Assembly: GCF_002127325.2 (NCBI RefSeq)
Contig: NC_035433.2
Span: 80,604,079-80,668,078, forward strand
Source: Helianthus annuus
Lineage: Eukaryota; Streptophyta; Magnoliopsida; Asterales; Asteraceae
Direction of reading: 5' to 3'
Length of the DNA: 64,000 nt
Numbering within the stretch: the first letter of the stretch is position 1; each line of letters starts with the position of its first letter. Below, in pieces: positions 20,342-33,478 of this stretch. Both the position numbers and the translations under genes were made by a program. The notes under the pieces are model-generated. The model was not told where the DNA came from. It ran no database searches and was given only the letters and a program-made list of their open reading frames with translations.

Positions 20342-21207
20342 ATCCAAATTTAATAAAGTTGTTCGTTTTTTTCATAATACATACTTAAAATAGGATGCCA
20401 AAAAATAGAAGTTTAGAAATGGCTGTCCATCCAAAATAACCAGAATAAAAGGTTAATCTGAAATACCTAAACAAAGTTTTAAAAGTTGTATAGCATCCAA
20501 AGCTTAAGATAAAATACATACAAAGCCCAACAATTCCACTTCAAAGTTCAAATATAATAACCCCAGTCTTTTTATGACAACTAAACTTAAGATAAAATAC
20601 AAATATATTATTATATATATAATATGAAATAACAAAACCGATCTATAAAACCAAACTGATGACCGATTTGCACTTGTGATCTTTCATGGTTTATAACCGA
20701 ACTATGAACATTACTAGTTTAATTAAACCCAGTAAGAAATTGTCACGCAGATTTATACCATGGTTTTTTTTATAAAAATTAAAAAAAAACATATCTTATT
20801 CAGAATTGTACGTCATGACTCTCTTCTATTATTGAAGATGAAAAAATAAAATCCATTAATTGATAAACAAACTAATAAAAACATTACTCACCAGTGTAAC
20901 CTCTTTCCAGCATCGTTCCACCACCTTTTCAGCCACCATTTTATCTTTTTAGCAATAGAACCGAAGAGAAAAACACAAAAAGAATATCAGAAAAAATGCA
21001 CATTTGAGTGATTAAACAATAACAATTTATGATTCTTGACAATTAAACAACATAAACCCTAAATTACCGTCTACAAACAAATAATAAACAAGAAATTACT
21101 GACAAAAATACATCCAAAATCAAAAGATCTTTGTAAGATAATTACAGAGCATTTTAAATCTTTGTGTATTGCTATTTAATTAAAATATTACTTTTTAGAA
21201 AGATCCC
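20342..21207. other. Unit X copy 1, middle part, no intact gene
   Basis: AT-rich. On the minus strand one exon-like piece, 20892-20939, reads MVAEKVVERCWKEVTL and ends at a donor (GTGAG). Nothing else supported. The same in copy 2 at 30433-31298. Confidence 0.5.
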
Positions 21208-21871
21208 TGTAGGTCCAGTTTTCGGGATCCAACCCGTGATTTTCATGATAATGTTCAAAGACGGAAGAGATAAGAGAGGATAAACATAACAAACTTTGTA
21301 TTAATCCGGTAGTAAACATTACAAGTCGGCCCGGTTACATGACAACCGAACTAATACCAAAGAAGTATACATCCGGGGAGAAACCAAGTGGTGATTTCTC
21401 CCGGTGAGGTCTCAGACCTCCATTCTCTCTCTAGCACACACTTGTGCTCTCACTCTTGTGTTGCAAATGACAAAGTGTTGGTATTTATACCAAAACAAAC
21501 ACTGCAGGTCGAAGGATCAGACTGACTGGTCGAAACATCATCCTTCGATCAGACAGTCTTCGAAAGATACTCACATACCTCGAATGATATCCTTCGATAT
21601 CCTTCGAGGTCCATCCTACGATGGGTATCTTTCGAGCTCATCGAAGGATATTCATAATCCTTCGATGCCTTATCCTTCGACACCAATGACAACACAGCAA
21701 CTTTGTCTAGCAACACACACACACAGTCAAACCAACAACCCTCTCGTTTGACCACTTCAAACGAGCGGGTCTATACACGTTCGTTTGACCGTTTCACTAA
21801 CTATTACAAATTCAGCATAAAATAATAACTAATCTATTCGACAAGCATCGGACACAAAATCTGCATCAACA
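21208..21871 (-). mobile_element. 3' LTR of non-autonomous element
   Basis: TGTAGGTCCAG to CATCAACA on the plus strand. It contains CGAAGGAT palindromes, such as arms CATCGAAGGAT with a 7-base loop near 21638-21666. Minus-strand polypurine tracts (AAGGGGGAA type) follow inside at 21873-21882, about 21960 and about 22017. Confidence 0.93.
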
Positions 21872-22659
21872 AATTCCCCCTTGTCCGTTGCTGTCGAATG
21901 CTGAAAATACAATTGCAATCAATCTTCAGCCAAGTATTCATCTTCTCTGTGTAGACAAATTCCCCCTTGACCGATGATCCAGGTAAGTAGCATCCTGATG
22001 CTCATTGTATAAGATTTCCCCCTCAAAGTACGCGTATCCGTGTTGAGTGTTGTGCAATTTCCTCAAAAGGATAAATTGACCGATCTTCCGCTGATCTTCC
22101 AAAACTCCAACCGGCATATGATAAAGGTTCCATTCTTAAACAACTGCATCAAGTCTTGATCTTCAAGTGTCTGTGCAAAACATTCCACGCTGAACCGTTT
22201 GAATCACCAGAAGATCATAAACTCTACCACCTGAGATTGCGTTTAGAATTTTACCGAAGAAATTCAACAAATGAAAAAATTTTTATCCCCCCATTTCTTT
22301 GGCAAAATCTCTAAACCTTAACAGATTCTTTCCACTTCAAAGAAACTGTCGTCAAATATTCACCAATTCCCTCCACCAAGCGGAACTGTTGTGTTTGGCC
22401 CATAATAGTCACGTTACTATGTTTGTCATTGCATCGGTAACCGTGACTACCCCACATTTTCAAACATCAAGTCTTCATCATCTCTTGTGTTCATCATGCT
22501 GCATCACCCCGCGTGTTCCCAAAGCCCGTACGAATTTTGATGTTGAAACTTTGAAGCCCGGTATGAATAATCCTTGCGAACACCCGACCCGACTCCAAGT
22601 GAATTAAATGATTAACCCCAACACACTGTCTGAGTTCATAAAATTCCACAACACCTGGA

Positions 22660-23120
22660 TCCTTCGAAACATCTGCATCAAACGAAAGATAAACACCAAG
22701 ACAGCTTCGAAAGATGATCTTTCGAAGTCTTTCGAGCACATGTCACATATCTTTCGAGCATCTTTCGAGCACATGTCACAGATCTTTCGAACACCTTTCG
22801 AAGTTGGACATGGCTGATCCTTCGTACACCTCAGACTTGATCCTTCGAAGTCTTTTTGATCCTTCGAAGAACTGATGATCTTTCGAGCACTCCTGTTCAT
22901 CTTTCGAATCTCCTTGTTCGAAGGATGATCTTTCGAGATCGAAAGATATCTTTCGATGGTTCTGACACAAGGACAGAAAGTACGACAGGTTGGTGAAAAG
23001 TTGATGTGGTAGGTGACCAACTTTCGCACATTTCGAAGCATGAAAATTTGAATTTTGAATTTTGTTTCATCCTTCGAAAAACTGTTCAATCTTTCGAGGA
23101 CAAACAGCATCTTTCGAAAT
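22660..23120. repeat. TCGAAAGAT word field in leader of non-autonomous element
   Basis: More than twenty ATCTTTCGA/TCGAAAGAT/ATCCTTCGA words in 460 bases. The word set equals that of the Copia-1 leader although the rest of the sequence is different. Confidence 0.85.
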
Positions 23121-23396
23121 TTTAAGCTGTCAAGAACATCAAGAACACGGAGGACTGTTCATCTGCAGATCTGACCGAAAACACTTGTACACGTTGTTTT
23201 GATGAAGAAAACTTGAGTATTTTAGAGAAAAACATAAAACCCAACACCCGGTTTAGCACAGATCTGGATATCCGGGTCCAGATCTGGGTTTTTCTCATTT
23301 TCACCTTTTTACATCTTGAACAAAAACCCACAAAAATCACAGATCTAGAGCACATGTGACTTAGTAAACGGTTAGTTTTACTAAATCGGGCACCAT

Positions 23397-23409
23397 GGCT
23401 CTGATACCA
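23397..23409 (-). other. Primer binding site of non-autonomous element
   Basis: Minus-strand TGGTATCAGAGCC, two bases from the LTR end at 23412. Confidence 0.93.
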
Positions 23410-23411
23410 AT

Positions 23412-24075
23412 TGTAGGTCCAGTTTTCGGGATCCAACCCGTGATTTTCATGATAATGTTCAAAGACGGAAGAGATAAGAGAGGATAAACATAACAAACTT
23501 TGTATTAATCCGGTAGTAAACATTACAAGTCGGCCCGGTTACATGACAACCGAACTAATACCAAAGAAGTATACATCCGGGGAGAAACCAAGTGGTGATT
23601 TCTCCCGGTGAGGTCTCAGACCTCCATTCTCTCTCTAGCACACACTTGTGCTCTCACTCTTGTGTTGCAAATGACAAAGTGTTGGTATTTATACCAAAAC
23701 AAACACTGCAGGTCGAAGGATCAGACTGACTGGTCGAAACATCATCCTTCGATCAGACAGTCTTCGAAAGATACTCACATACCTCGAATGATATCCTTCG
23801 ATATCCTTCGAGGTCCATCCTACGATGGGTATCTTTCGAGCTCATCGAAGGATATTCATAATCCTTCGATGCCTTATCCTTCGACACCAATGACAACACA
23901 GCAACTTTGTCTAGCAACACACACACACAGTCAAACCAACAACCCTCTCGTTTGACCACTTCAAACGAGCGGGTCTATACACGTTCGTTTGACCGTTTCA
24001 CTAACTATTACAAATTCAGCATAAAATAATAACTAATCTATTCGACAAGCATCGGACACAAAATCTGCATCAACA
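23412..24075 (-). mobile_element. 5' LTR of non-autonomous element
   Basis: 664 bp, same as 21208-21871 with an offset of 2204. Confidence 0.93.
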
Positions 24076-24080
24076 ATCCC

Positions 24081-26260
24081 AATACAAAAAACACATGTTT
24101 TCACGTTTATTCATTGATTAAATAAGGATTCCAATACAAAAAAACATCTGCAGATATTTAAATAAGGTTAATCAGAAATGTCATTTTTTAGGTTAGTTAC
24201 CTGCATCACGTTCGCAGATCTCATCTTGGGCATGGTGATACATTCCTATGAACAATCACCATGCTATCAAGATTAATTAACACACATTCTTCAGTTCCCT
24301 GCCGCATCCGGAATTAGTCAGTATAATTATTAACAATATAAACCAAGAATTAAAGATAACTAACCATTCGTCTTAGGATCGGCAAGTGGAGGCAGAAATT
24401 GCGTCTGAAGCGGCAGAGGTGAACTAGGGTTTGCCGACAGTGGCAGTCAGAGGCGCTGAATAATATGGAGAATTAGGGTTTGATTTATAATGGGAGTTCA
24501 TGTGATATTTTGCATTTTAACCCCTCCTTTTACACTCTATGTATCTATTAATTACCCATCTAGCCCTTTCATATGTTTGCTAAGACTAAGAATTTATGTA
24601 GTTGTGCTTATGATATACTTCAAACTACACATGTTTACATTAGTTTTCACATTACATAGTGGTGTATCTCTATGTCACTTTTCATCCAATTAGGTTTGAA
24701 GCATTCATCCACATACATATACGAATTACATGGGTGGGTTGTATAGCCACTCTCATGACACGATTATGCATGTGCTTCAACATCACACAGCAATAAGTGA
24801 TTTGTTGGACATTTATATGACATGTGTGCTAAGTAGAGTTAGTGAAAATTTATTCTAGCAACTATAACACAAACGTGAATTTTTAGATGTTTCATAAATC
24901 TTAAGAATTCAACTTTAAATATACTCAAGATTCTTGCTTTCATTTAGGGATAAGGGAGGGGGCTATGATTGTATAGCCAAGTTTAGAGCGTTTCCATATA
25001 ATTAAGATTTTTTTGTACATTTTAATAGGCGAGTAATTTGCTCATGTGTGATTTAACGTTGCATTTATTTAATCTTAGATGTTTTATTAAACATATGATC
25101 ACATATCTTTAATAGTTTTGAAAACATATGAGCGATTACTTAGATTCTTCATAGATTTTAAGATTTCATTTTAGATCATGTCTGGTCTTTAGAGTGACAG
25201 CGAGTAAAGATTACAAAGCCAAGTTTGGCGCTTTCACTTTTGTTTAGATATGGAGGTTCATATTTAAAAGAATGAAATACAATCATGATGTTTTATATGT
25301 TGAGAAAGGAACACATATGTAAAATCAATATATTCTTGAAAAACAAACTAATAACGCTTCATTTGAAGTTCCTTGTGAAAAATGAGTGTCACTATATTGT
25401 ACACATGAAGTTTTTAAAGGGTTTGAGAAGGAGAAATCAAATATTTCCATGAAATCTATTCTCATTTTTCATATCACATAGTCGTCTACCTCTATGTCAC
25501 TTTTAACCAATTTCATTAAAACACACATCCACGTATATAAGGGAGTACATTGTTGTGACAACTGCTTCTTCCACACACGATTTTTGTTTCTAACCCACAT
25601 AGAAATATGTATCTTGTTGAGTAATAATATAACACATGCTAGGTGGAGATTGAGGCACTTTACTATTATCACGACCATGAAATTAAGAAGCGCACAAGCG
25701 ATTTCTTAGATTCTTCGTAGATTTGAAACTTGTAATTTAGATCCGATTAAGAAACGTGCTTTCAATTTTGGAGTGATAACATGTAAAGATCGCATAGCCA
25801 TGTTTGGAACTTTTAGCTTTTGTTTAGATTTCCAAAGTACATTTTTGCATAAAGGTAGTGTATATGTTTGTGATGTGTTTTAACAATGTGATAGAAAATC
25901 CTATGCACAATTAAGATGTTCTCGCGAAAAAATATAATAACATTTAATTTGAGGACTCCTTGTGAAAAATGAGTATCATGCCTTTATGTTGTACACTAAA
26001 CTTTATAATGGGCTAAGAATTCACAATACTGAACACAAATTGTGTCATGATTTCAATGAGTTTTGGTAAAAAGTTAACCCCAAATAAACTAAGTTATCCA
26101 CCTTCTTGATTTCAACATATAAACGACACTAATGAGTTTCATTAATGCTCGAGTTCAAGCAAACCCAATAAACCAAACAAATCAGGCAAACCCGGCAAAC
26201 CCACCTAGAAGGGGTAGAGGTTTCAACAACATCAATGCAAATCCATTAGAGGCTAACAAC
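24081..26260. repeat. Right part of unit X copy 1 with degenerate internal repeats
   Basis: No gene. At 24361-24480 the minus strand has AAACCCTAATTCTCC and AAACCCTAG pieces typical of a plant 5' UTR, and an exon-like piece with a donor at about 24205-24245. From 24650 on, related blocks recur: TCTATGTCACTTTT at 24670 and 25490, a block ending in ATAGCCAAGTTT/AAAGCCAAGTTT/ATAGCCATGTTTGG at about 24975, 25220 and 25795, and CCTTGTGAAAAATGAGT at 25371 and 25957. These are old, diverged tandem copies. Confidence 0.6.
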
Positions 26261-26323
26261 CATCCATGGGAGTCCAAAAACGACGTCAACAAACCGCATT
26301 GTCAGGTCCACAACCACCCGTAG
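26132..26323 (+). other. Short ORF across the X1/X2 join
   Basis: 63 codons, N/P-rich (INQTNQANPANPPRRGRG). It runs through the duplication join at 26260, so its second half is chimeric. In copy 2 the first half reads on into other sequence. I do not consider it a gene. Confidence 0.35.
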
Positions 26324-26362
26324 TTGCATATTGTTATTATTTTCGTCCAGCCACACATCGGT

Positions 26363-27024
26363 TCATGACCACACCATATCGCCAAATGCGTCAAACAATT
26401 GTTCACCTAAGCTATCAGGGCGAGTGTTCGGATGAAAGTGTTAACCGCTCTACGTTCACGCTCAGTTGAACTCAGACTAAACCACGTGAACAGTTTCCGT
26501 CTAAATTCTTTCGTGATGTGCCCTTCACGCTCAAGCTTCCAGAACACCACACAATATTCATAGTTCGGATCCAAGTTACCAGGCCCTTCCCTGTGGGCAG
26601 AAGGGTGTGATACGTACAAATGTACTATCAGAATCATGGGCCTCCATAGTACTAGCTGGCCTCTTTCTTGACATCCCAGCCTGGGAGTTAACAGCTGCCA
26701 CTTCCACATTGGGCCCATGTTGAGCCGAATTTTCTGCTTCATCCCGAGGGATATCATTTGGAGCAGCTTCGTCATCTACATCAGGAACTATATATGACGA
26801 TATTCGTGTCCAGCCCGTTTGACGTAGATGGTGACCCGTCAGCTTTCGAAGCTTGACCATATGACCAAGCCCACTAAATTCTGGACCTGATATATCATCC
26901 AAGCCTCTTCGATCTTCAACCCAAGTTAGTTGTGGCAGTTTCCCAGAGTCTCGGGCTTTAAGTATAGAGACTGGTTCAGCATCTTTGGCACCAGATGTTC
27001 CTTCAATTTGAGGAACAGAGCCTT
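26363..27024 (-). pseudogene. VIN3-like protein, 3' end, copy 2
   Basis: Same as 5132-5793 with a single codon difference seen (W for R in CVVFRKLE). It has the same acceptor and the same two frame breaks. The shared breaks show the gene piece was already dead before X was duplicated. See copy 1 for the domain reading. Confidence 0.6.
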
Positions 27025-27904
27025 CTGCAAGGGGAAAAATAGAACATGCATAAGAATTGAAGGGTCAATTCAGGTCATGTAACAGAAAAAACTAGCTAGC
27101 AGACGTACAGGTCCCCTAAATCATTTTGTTCAAAAAACAAATTATTATATTGGAACAGTATGGTTTTTGTAATCTTAATTGATGTACTAATGATTTAAAA
27201 AAATGGGTACAATTTGGACATAAAACGTGCACCCAATTCAGCCCAACCCGACCCATTAAGAAAGTATGTAATAATGATTTAAAAAAAAGTACAATTTAAA
27301 AAGTAAGATTAGGAAGCATTACAATTACAACAATTGAAAATCAGATAATCACATACCTTTTGAACCACATCAAAAATTAAATCTATGTCTGAATCTGGTG
27401 GGTTTCGCAACATATCGTCCACAATCACGGTGAATAATTGCTTGTCCACCGACAGGTAAGAGATGGTCGAATTCCTGTCAGCGTATACAAAGGGAAATGA
27501 AAAGATTCATTTAACAAATTAGAAACAAGGTAAAAAGTATTCGCTGCTTTAAAGGGGAGAGATCAAGTGACAGCTGAAGATATTGCTGTTGTGATACCAA
27601 ACTGTTTGAGTATAACTTAAAATGGGTTAGCTCGGGCTCCATGATAATTTTGATTATGAAGTAAGGATTAAATTTTTGAAAGTTTGTATTTTTATTATAA
27701 TTATAATGGTATTGTTTGAGAATAGCAGCACGTAAAAGAATTGGAGAGATATGTAATTGATTGATAAAGTGGGAATGCCCGCGCGTTGCAGCGGGTGTTC
27801 CGAATGATATAAAATTCAATGATGTCTATTATGAACCTAGTTGATTGGACAATCAACAAAATGGACCAAAACACCTACATCCAGCAATCATCAGTGTCAC
27901 AGCC

Positions 27905-28077
27905 TCACAGCCGCTTGTTTCCTGTACGAATTAGAGAAGCTTTAATGTGAGACTGTTTCTTTGTCTTTCTAAAGGCATATGCCACTGCAAAGAAAAGTGG
28001 CACAACTGATGAAGTTATAAGCACCACTATAAGTGTTCTTTTCTCTTTGTTAAAGTTGGACCGGGAGTTTACAACAC
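27905..28077 (-). pseudogene. C-terminal exon of unrecognised membrane protein, copy 2
   Basis: Copy of 6674-6846: one hydrophobic helix and a basic tail. A two-base difference from copy 1 (about 27937, AAGC against AAAT) falls in the tail region. Confidence 0.45.
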
Positions 28078-29023
28078 CTACCAATTAAGAAACAATAATA
28101 GTTTAGCACTTAGGCATATAAGATAAAAACATCCAAATGTGTACCTTCTAACTCAGATTATAACATAAATATGAGAAAAAAAATATTCGATTTAGCATTT
28201 ACTTTTTCTCGGTCCCGTGAAAAAACCAGAGAGGTGATAATGGGCATAGGGGTGTTAATCTTGACGGGCTGAACCCAAACACGACCCATATACTTATTCG
28301 TGTCAAAGGGACAATTCAAATCCTGTGCCCTGAACACGGACCCTTTTGACCCATTTATGTAAACAAGTCGAATGGGTTAGCCTGTTTAGGTAAACGGCTT
28401 GATGGGTCGACTTGTTTAATTGATGGAGTTGAACAACATGAACATGGCTCTTTAATTAAACCAGAACAACCCGAAACTTAAATATTTTCATTGTCATGTC
28501 AATAATTTCCCTTAAATAGGTCCCAATAGATTACGTAAATAAAACATGGCCCACAAATATGTTAGTTATAACATTTGATATACTACTTCTTTTGAAGAAT
28601 TAAGAGTCACTGTTGCTCTTGTTCAAACTCATGCAATATGTCAGTTATAACATTTTGATATAAATTCTAATATTTTGGGCATGTGTTGCAAAGAGAATTA
28701 ACTCACCTCACAAAAGAACAGTTCCATTCACGTACTGTAACGGCATGTCTTGTAAAACGCCAGTGGGTATGCGCCCACACTGGATATCCTGTTACAAAGT
28801 AACAAAAGTACATAAAGTTTAACCTAGTTGATGAAAATCCAGTTGCAACATAGAAATATTAAACTTCTAAAAGTTTTACTACGAAAATTAAGCGATTAAA
28901 CTTGTAATGAAGAGTACTAACAGTTAAAATCGAGTATGTTCTACGGTTATATGGATTTAAGTTCTCTGGAACATCATGAAAGATCTGCAAAATTTTAACA
29001 CCCATCAAAACTTCGTTGGTGAA

Positions 29024-29067
<44 letters not shown>

Positions 29068-29430
29068 AAAATATAACCCAATCATCCCTAAACAAGAGGC
29101 CGCATATTGATTACATTTCCTACCTCTTCCGTACCTCCAAATGTGAAGCCATCCTCAAACAGATTCAATGAGAATGACGGTCCAAGTGCTGTAAGGTAGA
29201 AGATATATTAAACACAAATTTTCAAAAAAGGTTTAACACCAGCATCATGATCATATCCATCACTCCAAAAAAGTAAAACAGATCATATCAGAACTGAAGT
29301 CAAAATGTAGCCTATTTGACCTATAAAGTCAAAGGCATTTCATTATCCTAGAGCATACGCATAAGGCCATTTCAAACACAAAGACCATACCAAAACTAAA
29401 GCAATATTATTTGGCAGCCAGATCTTTACT

Positions 29431-29532
29431 TTAATATTGAACTTCTTTCTCATCTTGGATCGGTGAATGCCCAAATACGCTCCAAGGGTGAGCTCAAAAG
29501 CGACCGCAGGATACAAGAAACAGGGCTTCTTG
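29431..29532 (-). pseudogene. PLAC8-like exon fragment, copy 2
   Basis: Copy of 8196-8297, unchanged in translation. Confidence 0.45.
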
Positions 29533-32500
29533 GTGATGGTAAGAGATGGTCGAATTCCTGTCAGCGTATACAAAGGGAAATGAAAAGATTCATTTAACAA
29601 ATTAGAAACAAGGTAAAAAGTATTCGCTACTTTAAAGGGGAGAGATCAAGTGACAGCTGAAGATATTGTTGTTGTGATACCAAACTGTTTGAGTAAAAAT
29701 CAAAATGGGTTAGCTCGGGCTCCATGATAATTTTGATTTTGAGTATAAATCAAAATGGGTTAGCTCGGGCTCCATGATAATTTTGATTATGAAGTAAGCA
29801 TTAAATTTTTGAAAGTTTGTATTATTATTATAATTATAATGGTATTGTTTGAGAATAGCAGCAAGCAAGTAGAAGAATCAGAGAGATATGTAATTGATTG
29901 ATGATATTTGAAATGAGAAATATCTAAATATTCATCTAATAGTTCATTAATGGTAAAATAGTCATTTAATAAGAGTTTATAATGAAAAGGGGAAATATGT
30001 AATATATATGGGTTAGAGAGGGCTAATATGTAATTGTTTTATTTATTTGGTGAAATACGTAATAAGCAAGATTAGGAGGGGAAATATGTAAAAATCCCTT
30101 TTATTAACCCAATCATTCCGGGCTTACATGTTTGATAAATGGGCTATTCTATAAACCCAATCGTGCCCGGCTTTACATGTTTGATAAATGGGCTATATTA
30201 TGCAACCCCAAATCTAATTATTTAATTGATGTCCACATGTTTTGGTGTTCACATGCCGACAGCTTATTGTTTAAACTACTGGTAACGGTTTTTGATTAAA
30301 AACAAAAACCTTGACATTTTTAACAGAACCATTACTAATGGTGTGGTTCCAGTTTAGTTTTATAGTTTAGGCTTTATTGGCCCTTTATTTAAAATGAATA
30401 GTATATAAAATAAAAGTGCAAAAATTGAAGTTATCCAAATTTAATAAAGTTGTTCGTTTTTTTCATAATACATACTTAAAATAGGATGCCAAAAAATAGA
30501 AGTTTAGAAATGGCTGTCCATCCAAAATAACCAGAATAAAAGGTTAATCTGAAATACCTAAACAAAGTTTTAAAAGTTGTATAGCATCCAAAGCTTAAGA
30601 TAAAATACATACAAAGCCCAACAATTCCACTTCAAAGTTCAAATATAATAACCCCAGTCTTTTTATGACAACTAAACTTAAGATAAAATACAAATATATT
30701 ATTATATATATAATATGAAATAACAAAACCGATCTATAAAACCAAACTGATGACCGATTTGCACTTGTGATCTTTCATGGTTTATAACCGAACTATGAAC
30801 ATTACTAGTTTAATTAAACCCAGTAAGAAATTGTCACGCAGATTTATACCATGGTTTTTTTTATAAAAATTAAAAAAAAACATATCTTATTCAGAATTGT
30901 ACGTCATGACTCTCTTCTATTATTGAAGATGAAAAAATAAAATCCATTAATTGATAAACAAACTAATAAAAACATTACTCACCAGTGTAACCTCTTTCCA
31001 GCATCGTTCCACCACCTTTTCAGCCACCATTTTATCTTTTTAGCAATAGAACCGAAGAGAAAAACACAAAAAGAATATCAGAAAAAATGCACATTTGAGT
31101 GATTAAACAATAACAATTTATGATTCTTGACAATTAAACAACATAAACCCTAAATTACCGTCTACAAACAAATAATAAACAAGAAATTACTGACAAAAAT
31201 ACATCCAAAATCAAAAGATCTTTGTAAGATAATTACAGAGCATTTTAAATCTTTGTGTATTGCTATTTAATTAAAATATTACTTTTTAGAAAGATCCCAA
31301 TACAAAAAACACATGTTTTCACGTTTATTCATTGATTAAATAAGGATTCCAATACAAAAAAACATCTGCAGATATTTAAATAAGGTTAATCAGAAATGTC
31401 ATTTTTTAGGTTAGTTACCTGCATCACGTTCGCAGATCTCATCTTGGGCATGGTGATACATTCCTATGAACAATCACCATGCTATCAAGATTAATTAACA
31501 CACATTCTTCAGTTCCCTGCCGCATCCGGAATTAGTCAGTATAATTATTAACAATATAAACCAAGAATTAAAGATAACTAACCATTCGTCTTAGGATCGG
31601 CAAGTGGAGGCAGAAATTGCGTCTGAAGCGGCAGAGGTGAACTAGGGTTTGCCGACAGTGGCAGTCAGAGGCGCTGAATAATATGGAGAATTAGGGTTTG
31701 ATTTATAATGGGAGTTCATGTGATATTTTGCATTTTAACCCCTCCTTTTACACTCTATGTATCTATTAATTACCCATCTAGCCCTTTCATATGTTTGCTA
31801 AGACTAAGAATTTATGTAGTTGTGCTTATGATATACTTCAAACTACACATGTTTACATTAGTTTTCACATTACATAGTGGTGTATCTCTATGTCACTTTT
31901 CATCCAATTAGGTTTGAAGCATTCATCCACATACATATACGAATTACATGGGTGGGTTGTATAGCCACTCTCATGACACGATTATGCATGTGCTTCAACA
32001 TCACACAGCAATAAGTGATTTGTTGGACATTTATATGACATGTGTGCTAAGTAGAGTTAGTGAAAATTTATTCTAGCAACTATAACACAAACGTGAATTT
32101 TTAGATGTTTCATAAATCTTAAGAATTCAACTTTAAATATACTCAAGATTCTTGCTTTCATTTAGGGATAAGGGAGGGGGCTATGATTGTATAGCCAAGT
32201 TTAGAGCGTTTCCATATAATTAAGATTTTTTTGTACATTTTAATAGGCGAGTAATTTGCTCATGTGTGATTTAACGTTGCATTAATTTAATCTTAGATGT
32301 TTTATTAAACATATGATCACATATCTTTAATAGTTTTGAAAACATATGAGCGATTACTTAGATTCTTCATAGATTTTAAGATTTCATTTTAGATCATGTC
32401 TGGTCTTTAGAGTGACAGCGAGTAAAGATTACAAAGCCAAGTTTGGCGCTTTCACTTTTGTTTAGATATGGAGGTTCATATTTAAAAGAATGAAATACAA

Positions 32501-33478
32501 TCATGATGTTTTATATGTTGAGAAAGGAACACATATGTAAAATCAATATATTCTTGAAAAACAAACTAATAACGCTTCATTTGAAGTTCCTTGTGAAAAA
32601 TGAGTGTCACTATATTGTACACATGAAGTTTTTAAAGGGTTTGAGAAGGAGAAATCAAATATTTCCATGAAATCTATTCTCATTTTTCATATCACATAGT
32701 CGTCTACCTCTATGTCACTTTTAACCAATTTCATTAAAACACACATCCACGTATATAAGGGAGTACATTGTTGTGACAACTGCTTCTTCCACACACGATT
32801 TTTGTTTCTAACCCACATAGAAATATGTATCTTGTTGAGTAATAATATAACACATGCTAGGTGGAGATTGAGGCACTTTACTATTATCACGACCATGAAA
32901 TTAAGAAGCGCACAAGCGATTTCTTAGATTCTTCGTAGATTTGAAACTTGTAATTTAGATCCGATTAAGAAACGTGCTTTCAATTTTGGAGTGATAACAT
33001 GTAAAGATCGCATAGCCATGTTTGGAACTTTTAGCTTTTGTTTAGATTTCCAAAGTACATTTTTGCATAAAGGTAGTGTATATGTTTGTGATGTGTTTTA
33101 ACAATGTGATAGAAAATCCTATGCACAATTAAGATGTTCTCGCGAAAAAATATAATAACATTTAATTTGAGGACTCCTTGTGAAAAATGAGTATCATGCC
33201 TTTATGTTGTACACTAAACTTTATAATGGGCTAAGAATTCACAATACTGAACACAAATTGTGTCATGATTTCAATGAGTTTTGGTAAAAAGTTAACCCCA
33301 AATAAACTAAGTTATCCACCTTCTTGATTTCAACATATAAACGACACTAATGAGTTTCATTAATGCTCGAGTTCAAGCAAACCCAATAAACCAAACAAAT
33401 CAGGCAAACCCGGCAAACCCACCTAGAAGGGGTAGAGGTTTCAACAACATCAATGCAAATCCATTAGAGGCTAACAAC

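Larger units (their letters stand above)
21208..24075 (-). mobile_element. Non-autonomous copia element, 2.87 kb
   Basis: Minus-strand element with two 664-bp LTRs (21208-21871 and 23412-24075), identical by eye, and TSD atccc at 21203-21207 and 24076-24080. The empty site is kept in copy 2 (31294-31298). The inner 1540 bp carry a primer site (23397-23409), TCGAAAGAT-word leader and polypurine tracts, but no gag or pol. LTR starts differ from Copia-1 (TGTTGATGCAG against TGTTGGTGCAC), so it is a related but separate family that must be moved by another element's proteins. Confidence 0.92.
5030..26260. repeat. Unit X, copy 1 of a tandem duplication (interrupted by two retroelements)
   Basis: Without the insertions at 9198-20336 and 21208-24075 (and one TSD each), this is a 7214-bp segment that repeats directly as 26261-33478. 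By eye the two copies differ at about half a dozen single bases plus a 4-base difference in an (AT)n run. The join at 26260/26261 shows only a 2-base AC overlap with the left flank. Position offset to copy 2 is +21231 before the AT run, +21235 up to 9197, +10091 after Copia-1 and +7218 after the second insertion. Confidence 0.92.
26261..33478. repeat. Unit X, copy 2 (uninterrupted)
   Basis: 7218 bp, the direct repeat of copy 1 without the two retroelements. It therefore preserves the pre-insertion sequence at 30428-30432 (aagtt) and 31294-31298 (atccc). Its right end runs directly into the Tat-element region. Confidence 0.92.
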
